Counted from the stretch's first letter, positions 15,997 to 23,954 are shown. The stretch is 35,847 nt of DNA from an uncultured Methylococcaceae bacterium (GCA_903908165.1 CAIVQX010000140.1:1-35847), one strand, 5' to 3'. The notes: generated from the sequence alone by a model not told the origin. Numbers and translations: made by a program.

Positions 15997-16854
15997 TTAG
16001 GCTTCCATAACGACAGCTGTCTTGATTTTTTTCATCGCATTTTGCTCTAACTGCCTGATTCTCTCTGCAGACACATTGTATCGATCAGCAAGTTCATGCA
16101 AAGTAGATTTTTTCTCAGTCAACCAACGACTCGAAATAATATCAAAACTTCTCTCATCTAATTCCGCCATTGCAAGTGACAATCGATCCTGACCATGCCC
16201 CTCCCAATCAGAATTCTCTAACAATATAGACGGATCAGTACCATATTGATGGAGGTAGCTTGCTGGATAAGTTCCACTTTCGTCTGAAGACTCATCAACA
16301 GGCATATCAAATGACAAATCCTGATTGCCTAAACGTTTTTCCATTTCATAAACGTCAGTCACATCAACATTCAAATCTGCGGCAATAGCGATAGCTTCGT
16401 CATTAGACAACCAACCTATGTTTTTCTTTGACTTACGTAGATTGAAAAAGAGTTTACGCTGAGCTTTAGTTGTAGCGACTTTTACTATGCCCCAATTTTT
16501 TATCACATATTCGTGAATTTCAGCTTTAATCCAATGTACCGCAAAAGATACTAAGCGGACACCTATGTCAGGATCAAAACGTTTTACTGCTTTCATCAGC
16601 CCTACATTACCTTCTTGAATAATGTCAGGCATTGATAAACCATAACCACTATAGCCTCTCGCGACATGAACAACAAAACGTAAATTAGTCATAATTAACT
16701 CACGTGCAGCTTCCAAATCACCATCATCTCGATATCTTAATGTTAAATCACGTTCTTCATCAACGGTCAATCTTGGCATTTGCCGAACTAAATTCAGATA
16801 GGCATCAAATGTCCCAACCGATAAATTAACCGGTAAAGCTAATGCATTACTCAT
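15997..16854 (-). CDS. rpoH: RpoH, heat-shock sigma factor sigma-32
   Basis: 285 residues, essentially the length of E. coli RpoH (284). It directs RNA polymerase to heat-shock promoters. Region 2 is clear (PDIIQEGNVGLMKAVKRFDP, and SFAVHWIKAEIHEYV), followed by the RpoH box QRKLFFNLRK that separates it from other group 2-3 sigmas, and a region 4 helix-turn-helix near the end (LHELADRYNVSAERIRQLE). AGGAGG sits just before the ATG. It is the last gene after ftsX but is separated by 79 bases carrying its own promoter and a CIRCE-like operator. Confidence 0.97.
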   Translation of the reverse strand: MSNALALPVNLSVGTFDAYLNLVRQMPRLTVDEERDLTLRYRDDGDLEAARELIMTNLRFVVHVARGYSGYGLSMPDIIQEGNVGLMKAVKRFDPDIGVRLVSFAVHWIKAEIHEYVIKNWGIVKVATTKAQRKLFFNLRKSKKNIGWLSNDEAIAIAADLNVDVTDVYEMEKRLGNQDLSFDMPVDESSDESGTYPASYLHQYGTDPSILLENSDWEGHGQDRLSLAMAELDERSFDIISSRWLTEKKSTLHELADRYNVSAERIRQLEQNAMKKIKTAVVMEA

Positions 16855-16886
16855 ACGACCTCCTAGAAAATAACTTTAAGTTAATT

Positions 16887-16913
16887 CTAGCACTCTATAA
16901 GAAAGAGTGCTAA
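16887..16913 (-). promoter_or_regulatory. CIRCE-like HrcA operator before rpoH
   Basis: On the minus strand TTAGCACTC, nine bases, then GAGTGCTAG. The established CIRCE consensus is TTAGCACTC-N9-GAGTGCTAA, so 17 of 18 arm bases match and the spacer is exactly nine. It lies 33-59 bases before the rpoH start. No T run follows on the minus strand, which argues against an ftsX terminator. By analogy, the repressor HrcA would bind here; hrcA itself is not in the window. Confidence 0.82.
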
Positions 16914-16924
16914 TAATTTTTAAG
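16896..16924 (-). promoter_or_regulatory. Candidate rpoH promoter overlapping CIRCE
   Basis: On the minus strand CTTAAA and CTTATA are separated by 17 bp; the -10 box falls exactly in the nine-base CIRCE spacer. The match is only fair, but the position is what repression by occlusion would need. Confidence 0.35.
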
Positions 16925-16933
16925 GCTATTTCA

Positions 16934-17950
16934 CTAAGGCCTTGTGTTTTGAAGCTGACAAATAAGTACCACCCAAGAGCCCAACACACCCAAAAATGAG
17001 GTAAGACTTATCATTGCCAATGTTTCAGAAAAACTTAAAAACATTAAATGAAAACCTCCCCCATAAAGCTCCGAGAGAACTTCAACTGACTGCCTTAAAA
17101 TTAACATCAAGATAGTAACGATAAACCAAGCAGACATTCCTGAAAGAAAGCCAATCCAAAAACCAGTGTACAAAAATGGCCTATATATGAAAGAATTTGT
17201 AGCGCCCACCAATTTGGCGATAACTACTTCCTCACGTCGAGCATGCAATTCTAGTCGAACGGTATTACCAATAATAAACAACACAGCAGCTGCTAAAAGC
17301 ATATTAACCAAACTGGTAAAAAGACGCACTAAAGAGACAATAGATTGGAGTCGCTCAACCCACTGCGTATCCATCTGAGCAAAATCAACCTCAGGATACT
17401 GCTGAAAACTTTTAAATAGGCTACTTAATGTCTCTTTATCATCCAATGTGTTTTTTGCTAAAACCTCTATTACAATCGGTAAAGGATTTTCCTCTAATCT
17501 CTCAATTACAGCACCAAAGCCGCTGTAACTTTTAAAATCTGCTAATGCCTGCTCTCTGGTTATTAATTTAACCTCCTTTACATTAATATTGTCCCTCACA
17601 TTATTAGCTAATTTATTAGCGTGCATATCAGAGACATCATCCCTCAGAAATAGAGAAATTTGATTACTCGTTTCAAAATTACCGGTTAATTGCTGAAGAT
17701 TATTTACTAAAATATAAAATCCGCTGGCTAGTGAAATAGCAATTGCCAATACTGCTATTGTCATAATCGACGTAAAAGGTGAAGCAACCAATCGACCAAG
17801 ACTAGAAAACAAGGCATGTGCATGAACATCTCTATGAGCATTTATTTTATCTCGTAAACCACCCCCAGCAGATTTAGTTTGCCTTATTTCCTGCCTAACT
17901 TGCTTAACAGGTGGATCTTTTATGATACGATTTTTATATTCACGCTTCAT
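16934..17950 (-). CDS. ftsX: FtsX, cell-division ABC transporter membrane subunit
   Basis: 338 residues with one membrane segment near 60-82, a large periplasmic loop to about 210, then three more membrane segments, the usual FtsX topology. LHARREEVVIAKLVGAT before the third segment is the conserved cytoplasmic coupling region. FtsEX recruits and activates periplasmic amidases at the division site, in E. coli through EnvC. It starts three bases after the ftsE stop. The long basic N-terminal tail (KREYKNRIIKD) is normal for gammaproteobacterial FtsX. Confidence 0.95.
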   Translation of the reverse strand: MKREYKNRIIKDPPVKQVRQEIRQTKSAGGGLRDKINAHRDVHAHALFSSLGRLVASPFTSIMTIAVLAIAISLASGFYILVNNLQQLTGNFETSNQISLFLRDDVSDMHANKLANNVRDNINVKEVKLITREQALADFKSYSGFGAVIERLEENPLPIVIEVLAKNTLDDKETLSSLFKSFQQYPEVDFAQMDTQWVERLQSIVSLVRLFTSLVNMLLAAAVLFIIGNTVRLELHARREEVVIAKLVGATNSFIYRPFLYTGFWIGFLSGMSAWFIVTILMLILRQSVEVLSELYGGGFHLMFLSFSETLAMISLTSFLGVLGSWVVLICQLQNTRP

Positions 17951-17953
17951 ACT

Positions 17954-18610
17954 TCAACTCGAAACTAATTGACCATGGTCTAACTTTAAGACACGGTGAT
18001 TGAGCTGTGTAATTAATGAAATATCATGGGATGCAATCAAAACAGTAACTCCTACCTGCTGAAATTGTCCAAATAAAAACATAATTTCTGCAGACAAATC
18101 AGGATCTAGGTTACCTGTTGGCTCATCGGCAATAATAATTGGCGGCTTATTAACTACAGCCCTAGCAATACCCACCCGTTGCTGCTCACCACCCGACAGA
18201 GCCAAAGGATATTTTTTTTCTTTACCCGTCAAACTAACCTTATCTAACGCAGCTCTTACTCTACGAGTAATTTCATGATGCCCAAAACCAGCTATTACCA
18301 GAGGCAAAGCGACATTATCAAAAACCGTTCTATCTTTAAGTAACTTATAATCTTGATAAATAAAGCCCATTTTTCTCCTTATATAAGGTAATTGACTTTC
18401 TTTTGCCTGACTCAAATCCTGTCCATCTACCAATATCTGTCCTCGACCACAACGCTCCATTGCCGCAATCAACCTTAGTAAAGTGCTTTTACCTGCGCCT
18501 GAGTGTCCAGTTAAGAAAGCTATTTCTCCACGCTTTAATTGAAAACTGACATTACGCAAAACGTCACCAGTTTCAGGGTATCTTTTCCAAACATTAACAA
18601 AACTTATCAT
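17954..18610 (-). CDS. ftsE: FtsE, cell-division ABC transporter ATPase
   Basis: 218 residues, a single ABC ATPase. Motifs: Walker [12 protein letters not shown], the Q-loop in FIYQDYKLL, signature [14 protein letters not shown], Walker [13 protein letters not shown] and the H-loop in LIASHD. The pair with FtsX is certain from adjacency. It sits six bases downstream of the CtaA-FtsY fusion, so translation is likely coupled with it. Confidence 0.96.
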   Translation of the reverse strand: MISFVNVWKRYPETGDVLRNVSFQLKRGEIAFLTGHSGAGKSTLLRLIAAMERCGRGQILVDGQDLSQAKESQLPYIRRKMGFIYQDYKLLKDRTVFDNVALPLVIAGFGHHEITRRVRAALDKVSLTGKEKKYPLALSGGEQQRVGIARAVVNKPPIIIADEPTGNLDPDLSAEIMFLFGQFQQVGVTVLIASHDISLITQLNHRVLKLDHGQLVSS

Positions 18611-18616
18611 GATTAC

Positions 18617-20563
18617 TTAATCTTTCACGAATAATGCATCGACAAAACGCTCTGAATCAAAATCTTGCAAATCATCAATACCTTCTCCAATACCTATAAA
18701 TCGTATTGGAATACCTGCATGTTTAGCTAATGCAAAAATAACCCCACCTTTTGCAGTGCCATCGAGTTTGGTTAATACCAAACCCGTCAATGATAGCGCC
18801 TCATTAAACAATTTTGCTTGAGATAGTGCATTTTGTCCTGTTCCTGCATCTAATACCAACAATACTTCGTGAGGGGCTTTCTCATCAAGCTTACTCATAA
18901 TCCTTTTTACTTTTTTTAATTCATCCATTAAATTTGATTTCGTATGCAATCTACCCGCCGTATCTGCAATTAATACATCAATACCTTTAGCTTTTGCAGA
19001 CTGGAGTCCATCATAAATAACAGATGCCGAATCTGCACCCGTATGCTGCGCTACCACATGAATATTATTGCGCTCGCCCCAAACTTCCAATTGTTCAACC
19101 GCGGCTGCTCTGAAAGTATCGCCCGCAGCCAACATGACACTATGGCCTTGTGCCTGCAAACGTTTAGCTAATTTTCCAATCGTTGTCGTTTTACCTGCAC
19201 CATTAACACCAACAACTAGAATAACAAACGGTGTATCTTGCTTAGAAATACAAAGTGGAATGCTGCAAGGGTTCAATATACTTAATAACTCTTGTTTCAA
19301 AGCAATTGATAAAGCAACTCCATCTGTTAATTGATGCCGTTCAACACTTTTAGTTAAATGACTAATTATTTCTGCGGTAGCATCAACACCGACATCGGCC
19401 ATTAATAAGCTGGCTTCAATTTCCTCAAGCAAATCATCATTAATTTCTTTCTCGCCAATAGGCAGACTCGCTAATATTCCGCTAAGACCAGATCGAGTTC
19501 GCTTTAACTGTGACTTTAGTCTCAAATACAAAGACTCAGCTGGCAGTTCTACATAAGCTTCTTCAAAAACAGGCTCCGTTATCGAAACATCTTCGGTCAG
19601 CCCAATAACATTAGACTTTAACTCAACAACCTGATTATCAATGACTTGTCTATCGAGATACTCATATTTACTATAAAAACTAATAGCTATTAATGGCAGC
19701 ATTAATAATGTTGCCACAACATGATGGACTAGTACTGACCATGCTGGCATACCCATTTTGCTACTCATTATTGCCAATACAATCTGTGTAAACAACAACA
19801 CACCCAACCATATACCAGCTTTTCTAAGTACTGCTAGAGAATTGGTTGCTGTAGCCCGGAACATTACCAAGCTTAATAAGATAAAGTTAAGTAATGCCCC
19901 AACTCTATGTAGCCAATTTGCGGCAACTTGTGCTTCAAATGAAATTACGCCAGTGTAACCCGTAAATAATCCACTCAATAAATTAAGGGCATTGTAATAA
20001 TCCGCATTAGGCCACCATTGACCATTACATTGAGGAAAGCCAACGCAAACTAAGCCAGCATGATTAGCACTAACCCATATCCCTAGAGTAATTTGTAAAA
20101 ATAAACCCAAGATGACAACGCCAACAAAACGATCCACCTTATGTGTTTTTTTCAAAAAACTAAGCGCCAAACTTGATCTTAAGGACAACCAAAAGAATCC
20201 CCAGAAAGTAATCATCCCTAATAACACTTGAACCACTAAAATTATGGGCATAGCCTCTAATTCTTTCGCCCAAATCCCCAACACAGCTTGCATTGCAACC
20301 AAGATAATTAAAATAAATGAGACGGTTACTGCGGCGAACTTAAATTGATGTTGGCGCCACGAAAATAAGCCCAAGGTGAAAACCGAAAATCCTAATCCAA
20401 TTGCTAAATAATCATGAATATTAACTTTTAAGAACTCCATTAGATTTTCACTGATCAACCCCTGATCGACGCCAGATAATCTGATAAATGAACCTAACGT
20501 AATTATTATTAATGTCAAAAAAGCACTAAATAGAGATAAATATTTGAACATTTTGTTTCCCAT
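18617..20563 (-). CDS. ftsY: CtaA-FtsY fusion: heme A synthase-like membrane domain joined to SRP receptor
   Basis: One uninterrupted 648-codon frame. Residues 1-300 form a polytopic CtaA/COX15-like membrane protein: heme histidines at 50, 219 and 280/281 and a Cys pair at 173 and 179 in VCVGFPQCNGQWWPN. The first-loop Cys motif is absent, position 47 is Val where the ExxH glutamate is expected, and Gln112 stands where another heme histidine is expected. An acidic linker (about 300-342) leads to a full FtsY NG domain: N domain from about 343, P-loop GVNGAGKTTT at 452-461, DTAGR at 534-538, TKLD at 598-601. No in-frame ATG or GTG occurs between codon 288 and 388, so separate FtsY translation would need a TTG. 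The start overlaps the upstream stop (TAATG). FtsY normally targets ribosomes to the inner membrane; here it would be permanently membrane-anchored. A sequencing or assembly deletion is the main alternative. Confidence 0.9.
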   Translation of the reverse strand: MGNKMFKYLSLFSAFLTLIIITLGSFIRLSGVDQGLISENLMEFLKVNIHDYLAIGLGFSVFTLGLFSWRQHQFKFAAVTVSFILIILVAMQAVLGIWAKELEAMPIILVVQVLLGMITFWGFFWLSLRSSLALSFLKKTHKVDRFVGVVILGLFLQITLGIWVSANHAGLVCVGFPQCNGQWWPNADYYNALNLLSGLFTGYTGVISFEAQVAANWLHRVGALLNFILLSLVMFRATATNSLAVLRKAGIWLGVLLFTQIVLAIMSSKMGMPAWSVLVHHVVATLLMLPLIAISFYSKYEYLDRQVIDNQVVELKSNVIGLTEDVSITEPVFEEAYVELPAESLYLRLKSQLKRTRSGLSGILASLPIGEKEINDDLLEEIEASLLMADVGVDATAEIISHLTKSVERHQLTDGVALSIALKQELLSILNPCSIPLCISKQDTPFVILVVGVNGAGKTTTIGKLAKRLQAQGHSVMLAAGDTFRAAAVEQLEVWGERNNIHVVAQHTGADSASVIYDGLQSAKAKGIDVLIADTAGRLHTKSNLMDELKKVKRIMSKLDEKAPHEVLLVLDAGTGQNALSQAKLFNEALSLTGLVLTKLDGTAKGGVIFALAKHAGIPIRFIGIGEGIDDLQDFDSERFVDALFVKD

Positions 20564-21303
20564 TAACCAATTTGTGAAATTCTAAGTAGATGCATAAGAT
20601 CATCCTTTACTTTATATGTATTAAAACCTGCTTCATATTGCATCATTAAATTACCCAAAGGATCGATTAAAAAAAGCATGCCGTCTGGTATCGATCCCGA
20701 CCTAATTTCCATTATTTTTTTGGCCAATTCAGCACTTGGCTTGACTCTTATAAGTTCTGAATTAAGGGCGAAATCACGATTTTCACCGCCAATTAACTTT
20801 TCAATTAACTTCTCGTCTATTTTATTATCTTCGCGAAGTAATCTCGTAAAAAGAGCATTATCTTCCTTGTTTTCAGTCCGCCGTAATCGCCACAACAGCA
20901 TATCTTTCAACCACCATTCATTACTTATAACCTGGGGTATTTCTTTTAAAAGAATAACTATCCGCCGTGTTCTTGGCAACTCCTTGTTTAACATCAGCCT
21001 AAGTTGTTTGGTTTTAAGTATCGCATCCAAACAAATCTCATTACAACCCACACCAGGAATCACATTAACTATTAACCAATGGCCAGGTAACTCACCTAAA
21101 TTTGCATTTGAAAATGAATCATACCCAATAAACTCGGTACGATTAATTGATAAAGGTGGATTTATCAATTGTCCTCTATTAGTCGTTCCTTTTACTAAAC
21201 CCGGGTTTTCTTTTAATCCCCAAGCTATTAAAAAAGGAATAATAGTCATACCAAATATAACTAAGATTAACAGTCGATTTTTTTTCTGCTGAGTATTCAT
21301 CAT
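20563..21303 (-). CDS. Membrane-anchored thioredoxin-fold Cox assembly protein (PA0111-like)
   Basis: 246 residues with one N-terminal membrane segment (about 11-30) and a periplasmic domain. HWLIVNVIPGVGCNEICLDA carries a CxxxC motif at the place where SCO-type copper chaperones have theirs, and FLIDPLGNLMMQYEAGFN resembles the end of that thioredoxin-like fold. By position between surf1 and ctaA it corresponds to the uncharacterised gene seen in Pseudomonas cox clusters. A role in copper or thiol handling for the oxidase is likely but not proven. It overlaps surf1 by 4 bp and the fusion gene by 1 bp. Confidence 0.72.
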   Translation of the reverse strand: MMNTQQKKNRLLILVIFGMTIIPFLIAWGLKENPGLVKGTTNRGQLINPPLSINRTEFIGYDSFSNANLGELPGHWLIVNVIPGVGCNEICLDAILKTKQLRLMLNKELPRTRRIVILLKEIPQVISNEWWLKDMLLWRLRRTENKEDNALFTRLLREDNKIDEKLIEKLIGGENRDFALNSELIRVKPSAELAKKIMEIRSGSIPDGMLFLIDPLGNLMMQYEAGFNTYKVKDDLMHLLRISQIG

Positions 21304-22016
21304 TTTTTCAAGCTATACCAAAAAAATAGCATCGTTAAAGTAAATGCCAACGCAAACCATTGTATAGCATAGGCTGTATGTTGCTCTGGCAGCATAATTT
21401 TAGCTGCCTGCCAATCCCTTTTATAACCCTCGGGGAGATCGTTCTCCAGCTCAATCTGATAAGGAAAAACTGGATACCCAAGTTTATTAGCCAAAACTTG
21501 ATTATCTATTACTTGAACGACAGATGGCCAACCTTTAGTTGGGATTTCAGCACCATTCAATTTAATACCCACGCTAGGAAAGCTATTTATACGACCCACT
21601 ATCTCAAATTGTTGCGACTTAATTTGTATATCTGGCAAATTAGATCTATCTTGACTTAATGGAATCCAACCTCTATTGACTAAAACTGCTTTTGAGTCGC
21701 GTTCAAGAATAAATGGCGTTAAAACAAAATAACCCGCTTTTCCACCACTAATTTTATTATCAATCAAAAACTGATGTGCTTGGTCATAATGTCCTAAAAT
21801 CTGCACCTTTTTATACTTTATCGCAGCCACGTTATCGTAACTAGTGCTGGCTATATCTATAATATCGTCTGAACCTAAACCCTGCGCTTGCTTCTCAAGA
21901 ATCATTCTTTTGGTTTCTGCCCTACCCAACTGCCAGAGACCCAATGTTATTAATATTATTAAAAGCAATATATAGACCAGAGTCGGTGCTTTTTTTAACC
22001 TCATTAAATAATCCAC
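21300..22016 (-). CDS. surf1: SURF1-family cytochrome oxidase assembly protein
   Basis: 238 residues with one membrane helix near the N-terminus and one at the C-terminus, the SURF1 hairpin topology. Conserved pieces are the LGLWQLGRAETKR segment after the first helix, VNRGWIPL in the middle and TAYAIQWFALA before the last helix. SURF1 proteins help insert heme a into subunit I. It is the first gene of a tight minus-strand operon (surf1, CxxxC protein, CtaA-FtsY, ftsE, ftsX) and diverges from the DUF2909 gene. Confidence 0.9.
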   Translation of the reverse strand: MDYLMRLKKAPTLVYILLLIILITLGLWQLGRAETKRMILEKQAQGLGSDDIIDIASTSYDNVAAIKYKKVQILGHYDQAHQFLIDNKISGGKAGYFVLTPFILERDSKAVLVNRGWIPLSQDRSNLPDIQIKSQQFEIVGRINSFPSVGIKLNGAEIPTKGWPSVVQVIDNQVLANKLGYPVFPYQIELENDLPEGYKRDWQAAKIMLPEQHTAYAIQWFALAFTLTMLFFWYSLKK

Positions 22017-22108
22017 CTATTCATAATCATCCTTTTCCTGCTAATCTATTGGCACAATCGCTTCAATAAACGAAAATACATAACTACTCAATAAACTGTA
22101 ACTTTACC

Positions 22109-22369
22109 ATGATTATCAAAAGCGTCGTTATCATTGCCTTTATTCTGATAATTATCAGTCTTGGCTCAGCATTATTTCATTTGGTTAACCATAAGAATGA
22201 AGAAAATTCTCAAAAAACTGTTAAGTCACTAACTTTTCGTATCGCTCTTTCAATTGTATTATTTATTTTTATATTTTTTGCAGTAGTAACTGGACAAGTT
22301 AAGCCTCATGGACTTGGTGTCAAAATGCACACACAAGATCAAATTCAGCCAGGGCAATCAACTCAATAG
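22109..22369 (+). CDS. DUF2909 twin-transmembrane protein
   Basis: 86 residues with two membrane helices (about 4-25 and 45-63) and a short polar tail. The pattern (SLGSALFHLV, then RIALSIVLF, then GQVKPHGL) fits the small DUF2909 proteins encoded inside cox clusters of Gammaproteobacteria. Function unknown; an oxidase accessory role is inferred from location. It is the only plus-strand gene in the cluster, divergent from surf1 and convergent with coxC. Confidence 0.8.
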   Translation: MIIKSVVIIAFILIIISLGSALFHLVNHKNEENSQKTVKSLTFRIALSIVLFIFIFFAVVTGQVKPHGLGVKMHTQDQIQPGQSTQ

Positions 22370-22388
22370 ATAAACTAAACTTGCCGAC

Positions 22389-22427
22389 AAAAAAAAAGCG
22401 CCGCCTATAATTAGGCGGCGCTTTTTT
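22389..22427. terminator. Bidirectional terminator between DUF2909 gene and coxC
   Basis: An 11-bp perfect stem, AGCGCCGCCTA with TAGGCGGCGCT (397-407 and 412-422 past 22000), a four-base loop, and A and T runs on either side. It can stop both converging transcripts and separates the oxidase subunit operon from the surf1-ftsX operon. Confidence 0.92.
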
Positions 22428-22443
22428 AAGTTGAATAATTTAT

Positions 22444-23295
22444 TTAGATTAAATAAACAAACACAAACAACCCTAACCATACAACGTCAACAAAATGCCA
22501 ATACCAAGCAGCAGCTTCAAAGGCAAAATGATTTTCTGGTTTAAAATGACCTTTACTACTCCGAAACACAACAACACTTAAAATAATGGCTCCCACGCAA
22601 ACATGAAAGCCATGAAATCCTGTCAACATAAAAAAAGTAGATCCATACACTCCTGAACCCAAAGTTAAACCCATTTCAGTGTAGGCATCATGATACTCAA
22701 TTGCCTGGAATGTCACGAACAAGAAACCTAAAGCTACTGTTGCTATTAAGCCTTTGATTAACTGATCTCTATTTTTTGCAAGCAAACCATGGTGCGCCCA
22801 AGTACAAGTAACACCACTAGTTAATAAAATTAATGTATTCAAAAATGGTAAACCCCATGCACTCATAGGTTCAAAATCACCGCCTACTTTCCCTGGACCA
22901 TTTGTTGGCCATGTTGTCTCAAAAGAAGGCCACAATAGTTCTTTAGTCGCGCCCTCACCTAACCAAGGCACAGACAAATTACGCGTATACCAAAGTGTGC
23001 CAAAAAATACCGCAAAAAACACAATTTCAGAAAATATGAACCACATCATGCCATGTCGATAAGAAATACCAACCTCATGATTATACATTCCAGATTCACT
23101 TTCATTAGCCTGCAAAGTAAACCAACCCACTAACATGATAACAAAAATTACTAGGCCTATTATCATAATAGTCGGCCCAATTGATGAACCATTTAAATAA
23201 TTAGCAAATCCAGCCAACATAGTCATTAAACCAGCCGTACCAATAACGGGCCAAGTCGCTTTATGTGGAATGTAATAAGCGGTATTTGTAGACAT
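22444..23295 (-). CDS. coxC: Cytochrome c oxidase subunit III
   Basis: 283 residues with seven predicted membrane helices. Conserved stretches are MWFIFSEIVFFAVFFGTLW, LLTSGVTCTWAHHGL, ATVALGFLFVTFQAIEY, and the end HGFHVCVGAI...WYWHFVDVVWLGLFVFVY. It completes the three-subunit core of an aa3-type oxidase and is the last gene of the coxB-coxA-ctaG-coxC operon, ending just before a strong terminator. Confidence 0.96.
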   Translation of the reverse strand: MSTNTAYYIPHKATWPVIGTAGLMTMLAGFANYLNGSSIGPTIMIIGLVIFVIMLVGWFTLQANESESGMYNHEVGISYRHGMMWFIFSEIVFFAVFFGTLWYTRNLSVPWLGEGATKELLWPSFETTWPTNGPGKVGGDFEPMSAWGLPFLNTLILLTSGVTCTWAHHGLLAKNRDQLIKGLIATVALGFLFVTFQAIEYHDAYTEMGLTLGSGVYGSTFFMLTGFHGFHVCVGAIILSVVVFRSSKGHFKPENHFAFEAAAWYWHFVDVVWLGLFVFVYLI

Positions 23296-23307
23296 ATCCT
23301 TCCCCTT

Positions 23308-23859
23308 TTATTTTTTTAATGACTTTTCAGTATTATTGAAAAATGTATAAGACAGCGTAATAGTTTTATATTGCTCCGGTAATTTCGGATTAATCACAAA
23401 ACGCATCGGTAGCGTTTTCAATTCTCGGGCTTTAAAAGTTTGCTCCGAGAAACAAAAGCACTCAATTTTTTCAAAATAACTACTAGTAAGAGCAGGCGAA
23501 AAGCTGGCAATTGCTCTGGCGAGCATATCGTTATCAGTTTTATTTTCAGCATAAAAATTCACCGTGTAATACTTACCCGGATGTACCTTTAATTGTTTTT
23601 TTTCTGCCCAAAAGACCATAGGTGTTGATTCATTGAGTGTTGTAATGAACTCTACGGTAATCTCTCTATTTGTATCGACTATATAAGCTGACTCTGGAAC
23701 CTTTTTAATGTCATCAGGACGATCACGCTCTATCCATTTCCACTCACACAAAACATCGTAAATCGGAACCAGCGCATATCCAAAGCCAAACATACTTATA
23801 GCAACTAAAAGCAAGATTCGCGCTAATTTAGCGTTTTTCTTACCCACTTTTTCATTCAT
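23308..23859 (-). CDS. ctaG: CtaG/Cox11 copper chaperone for CuB
   Basis: 183 residues with one N-terminal membrane helix (about 13-32) and a periplasmic Ig-like domain. VPIYDVLCEW and ECFCFSEQTF, with the CxC copper ligands, are diagnostic of Cox11. It delivers copper to the CuB site of subunit I. Its start overlaps the stop of a 32-codon ORF (ATGA), and coxC follows 12 bases downstream. Confidence 0.94.
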   Translation of the reverse strand: MNEKVGKKNAKLARILLLVAISMFGFGYALVPIYDVLCEWKWIERDRPDDIKKVPESAYIVDTNREITVEFITTLNESTPMVFWAEKKQLKVHPGKYYTVNFYAENKTDNDMLARAIASFSPALTSSYFEKIECFCFSEQTFKARELKTLPMRFVINPKLPEQYKTITLSYTFFNNTEKSLKK

Positions 23860-23954
23860 TGAGATACTGCTTGCGCCACAGCGAAAATATAAAAAACTAA
23901 GGCAATACTCACCAAAAGTATTGCCGTTAAAATATTCTTATTTTTTGTCGTCAT
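23856..23954 (-). CDS. 32-residue membrane protein, Cox small assembly protein-like
   Basis: A short frame starting ATG at 23952-23954 encodes MTTKNKNILTAILLVSIALV, then FYIFAVAQAVSQ: a positively charged N-terminus and one membrane helix. It lies between coxA and ctaG and its stop overlaps the ctaG ATG (ATGA), which supports real translation and coupling. A similar tiny protein with the pattern charged-N-terminus plus LILASIALVFF-like helix occurs at this spot in other proteobacterial cox operons and is called cytochrome oxidase small assembly protein; the match is by position and shape. Confidence 0.7.
   Translation of the reverse strand: MTTKNKNILTAILLVSIALVFYIFAVAQAVSQ

Noticed and set aside
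16887-16913. Inverted repeat read as an ftsX terminator
   Set aside because: No T run follows on the minus strand, and the arms and nine-base spacer match CIRCE.
19400-19700. Separate translation start for ftsY inside the fusion
   Set aside because: No ATG or GTG in frame between codons 288 and 388; TTG codons near 345 and 347 have no good ribosome site.
20678-21292. 204-codon plus-strand frame opposite the CxxxC protein gene
   Set aside because: Antisense to a gene with overlapping neighbours on both sides; no ribosome site and low-complexity Ser/Ile/Leu composition.
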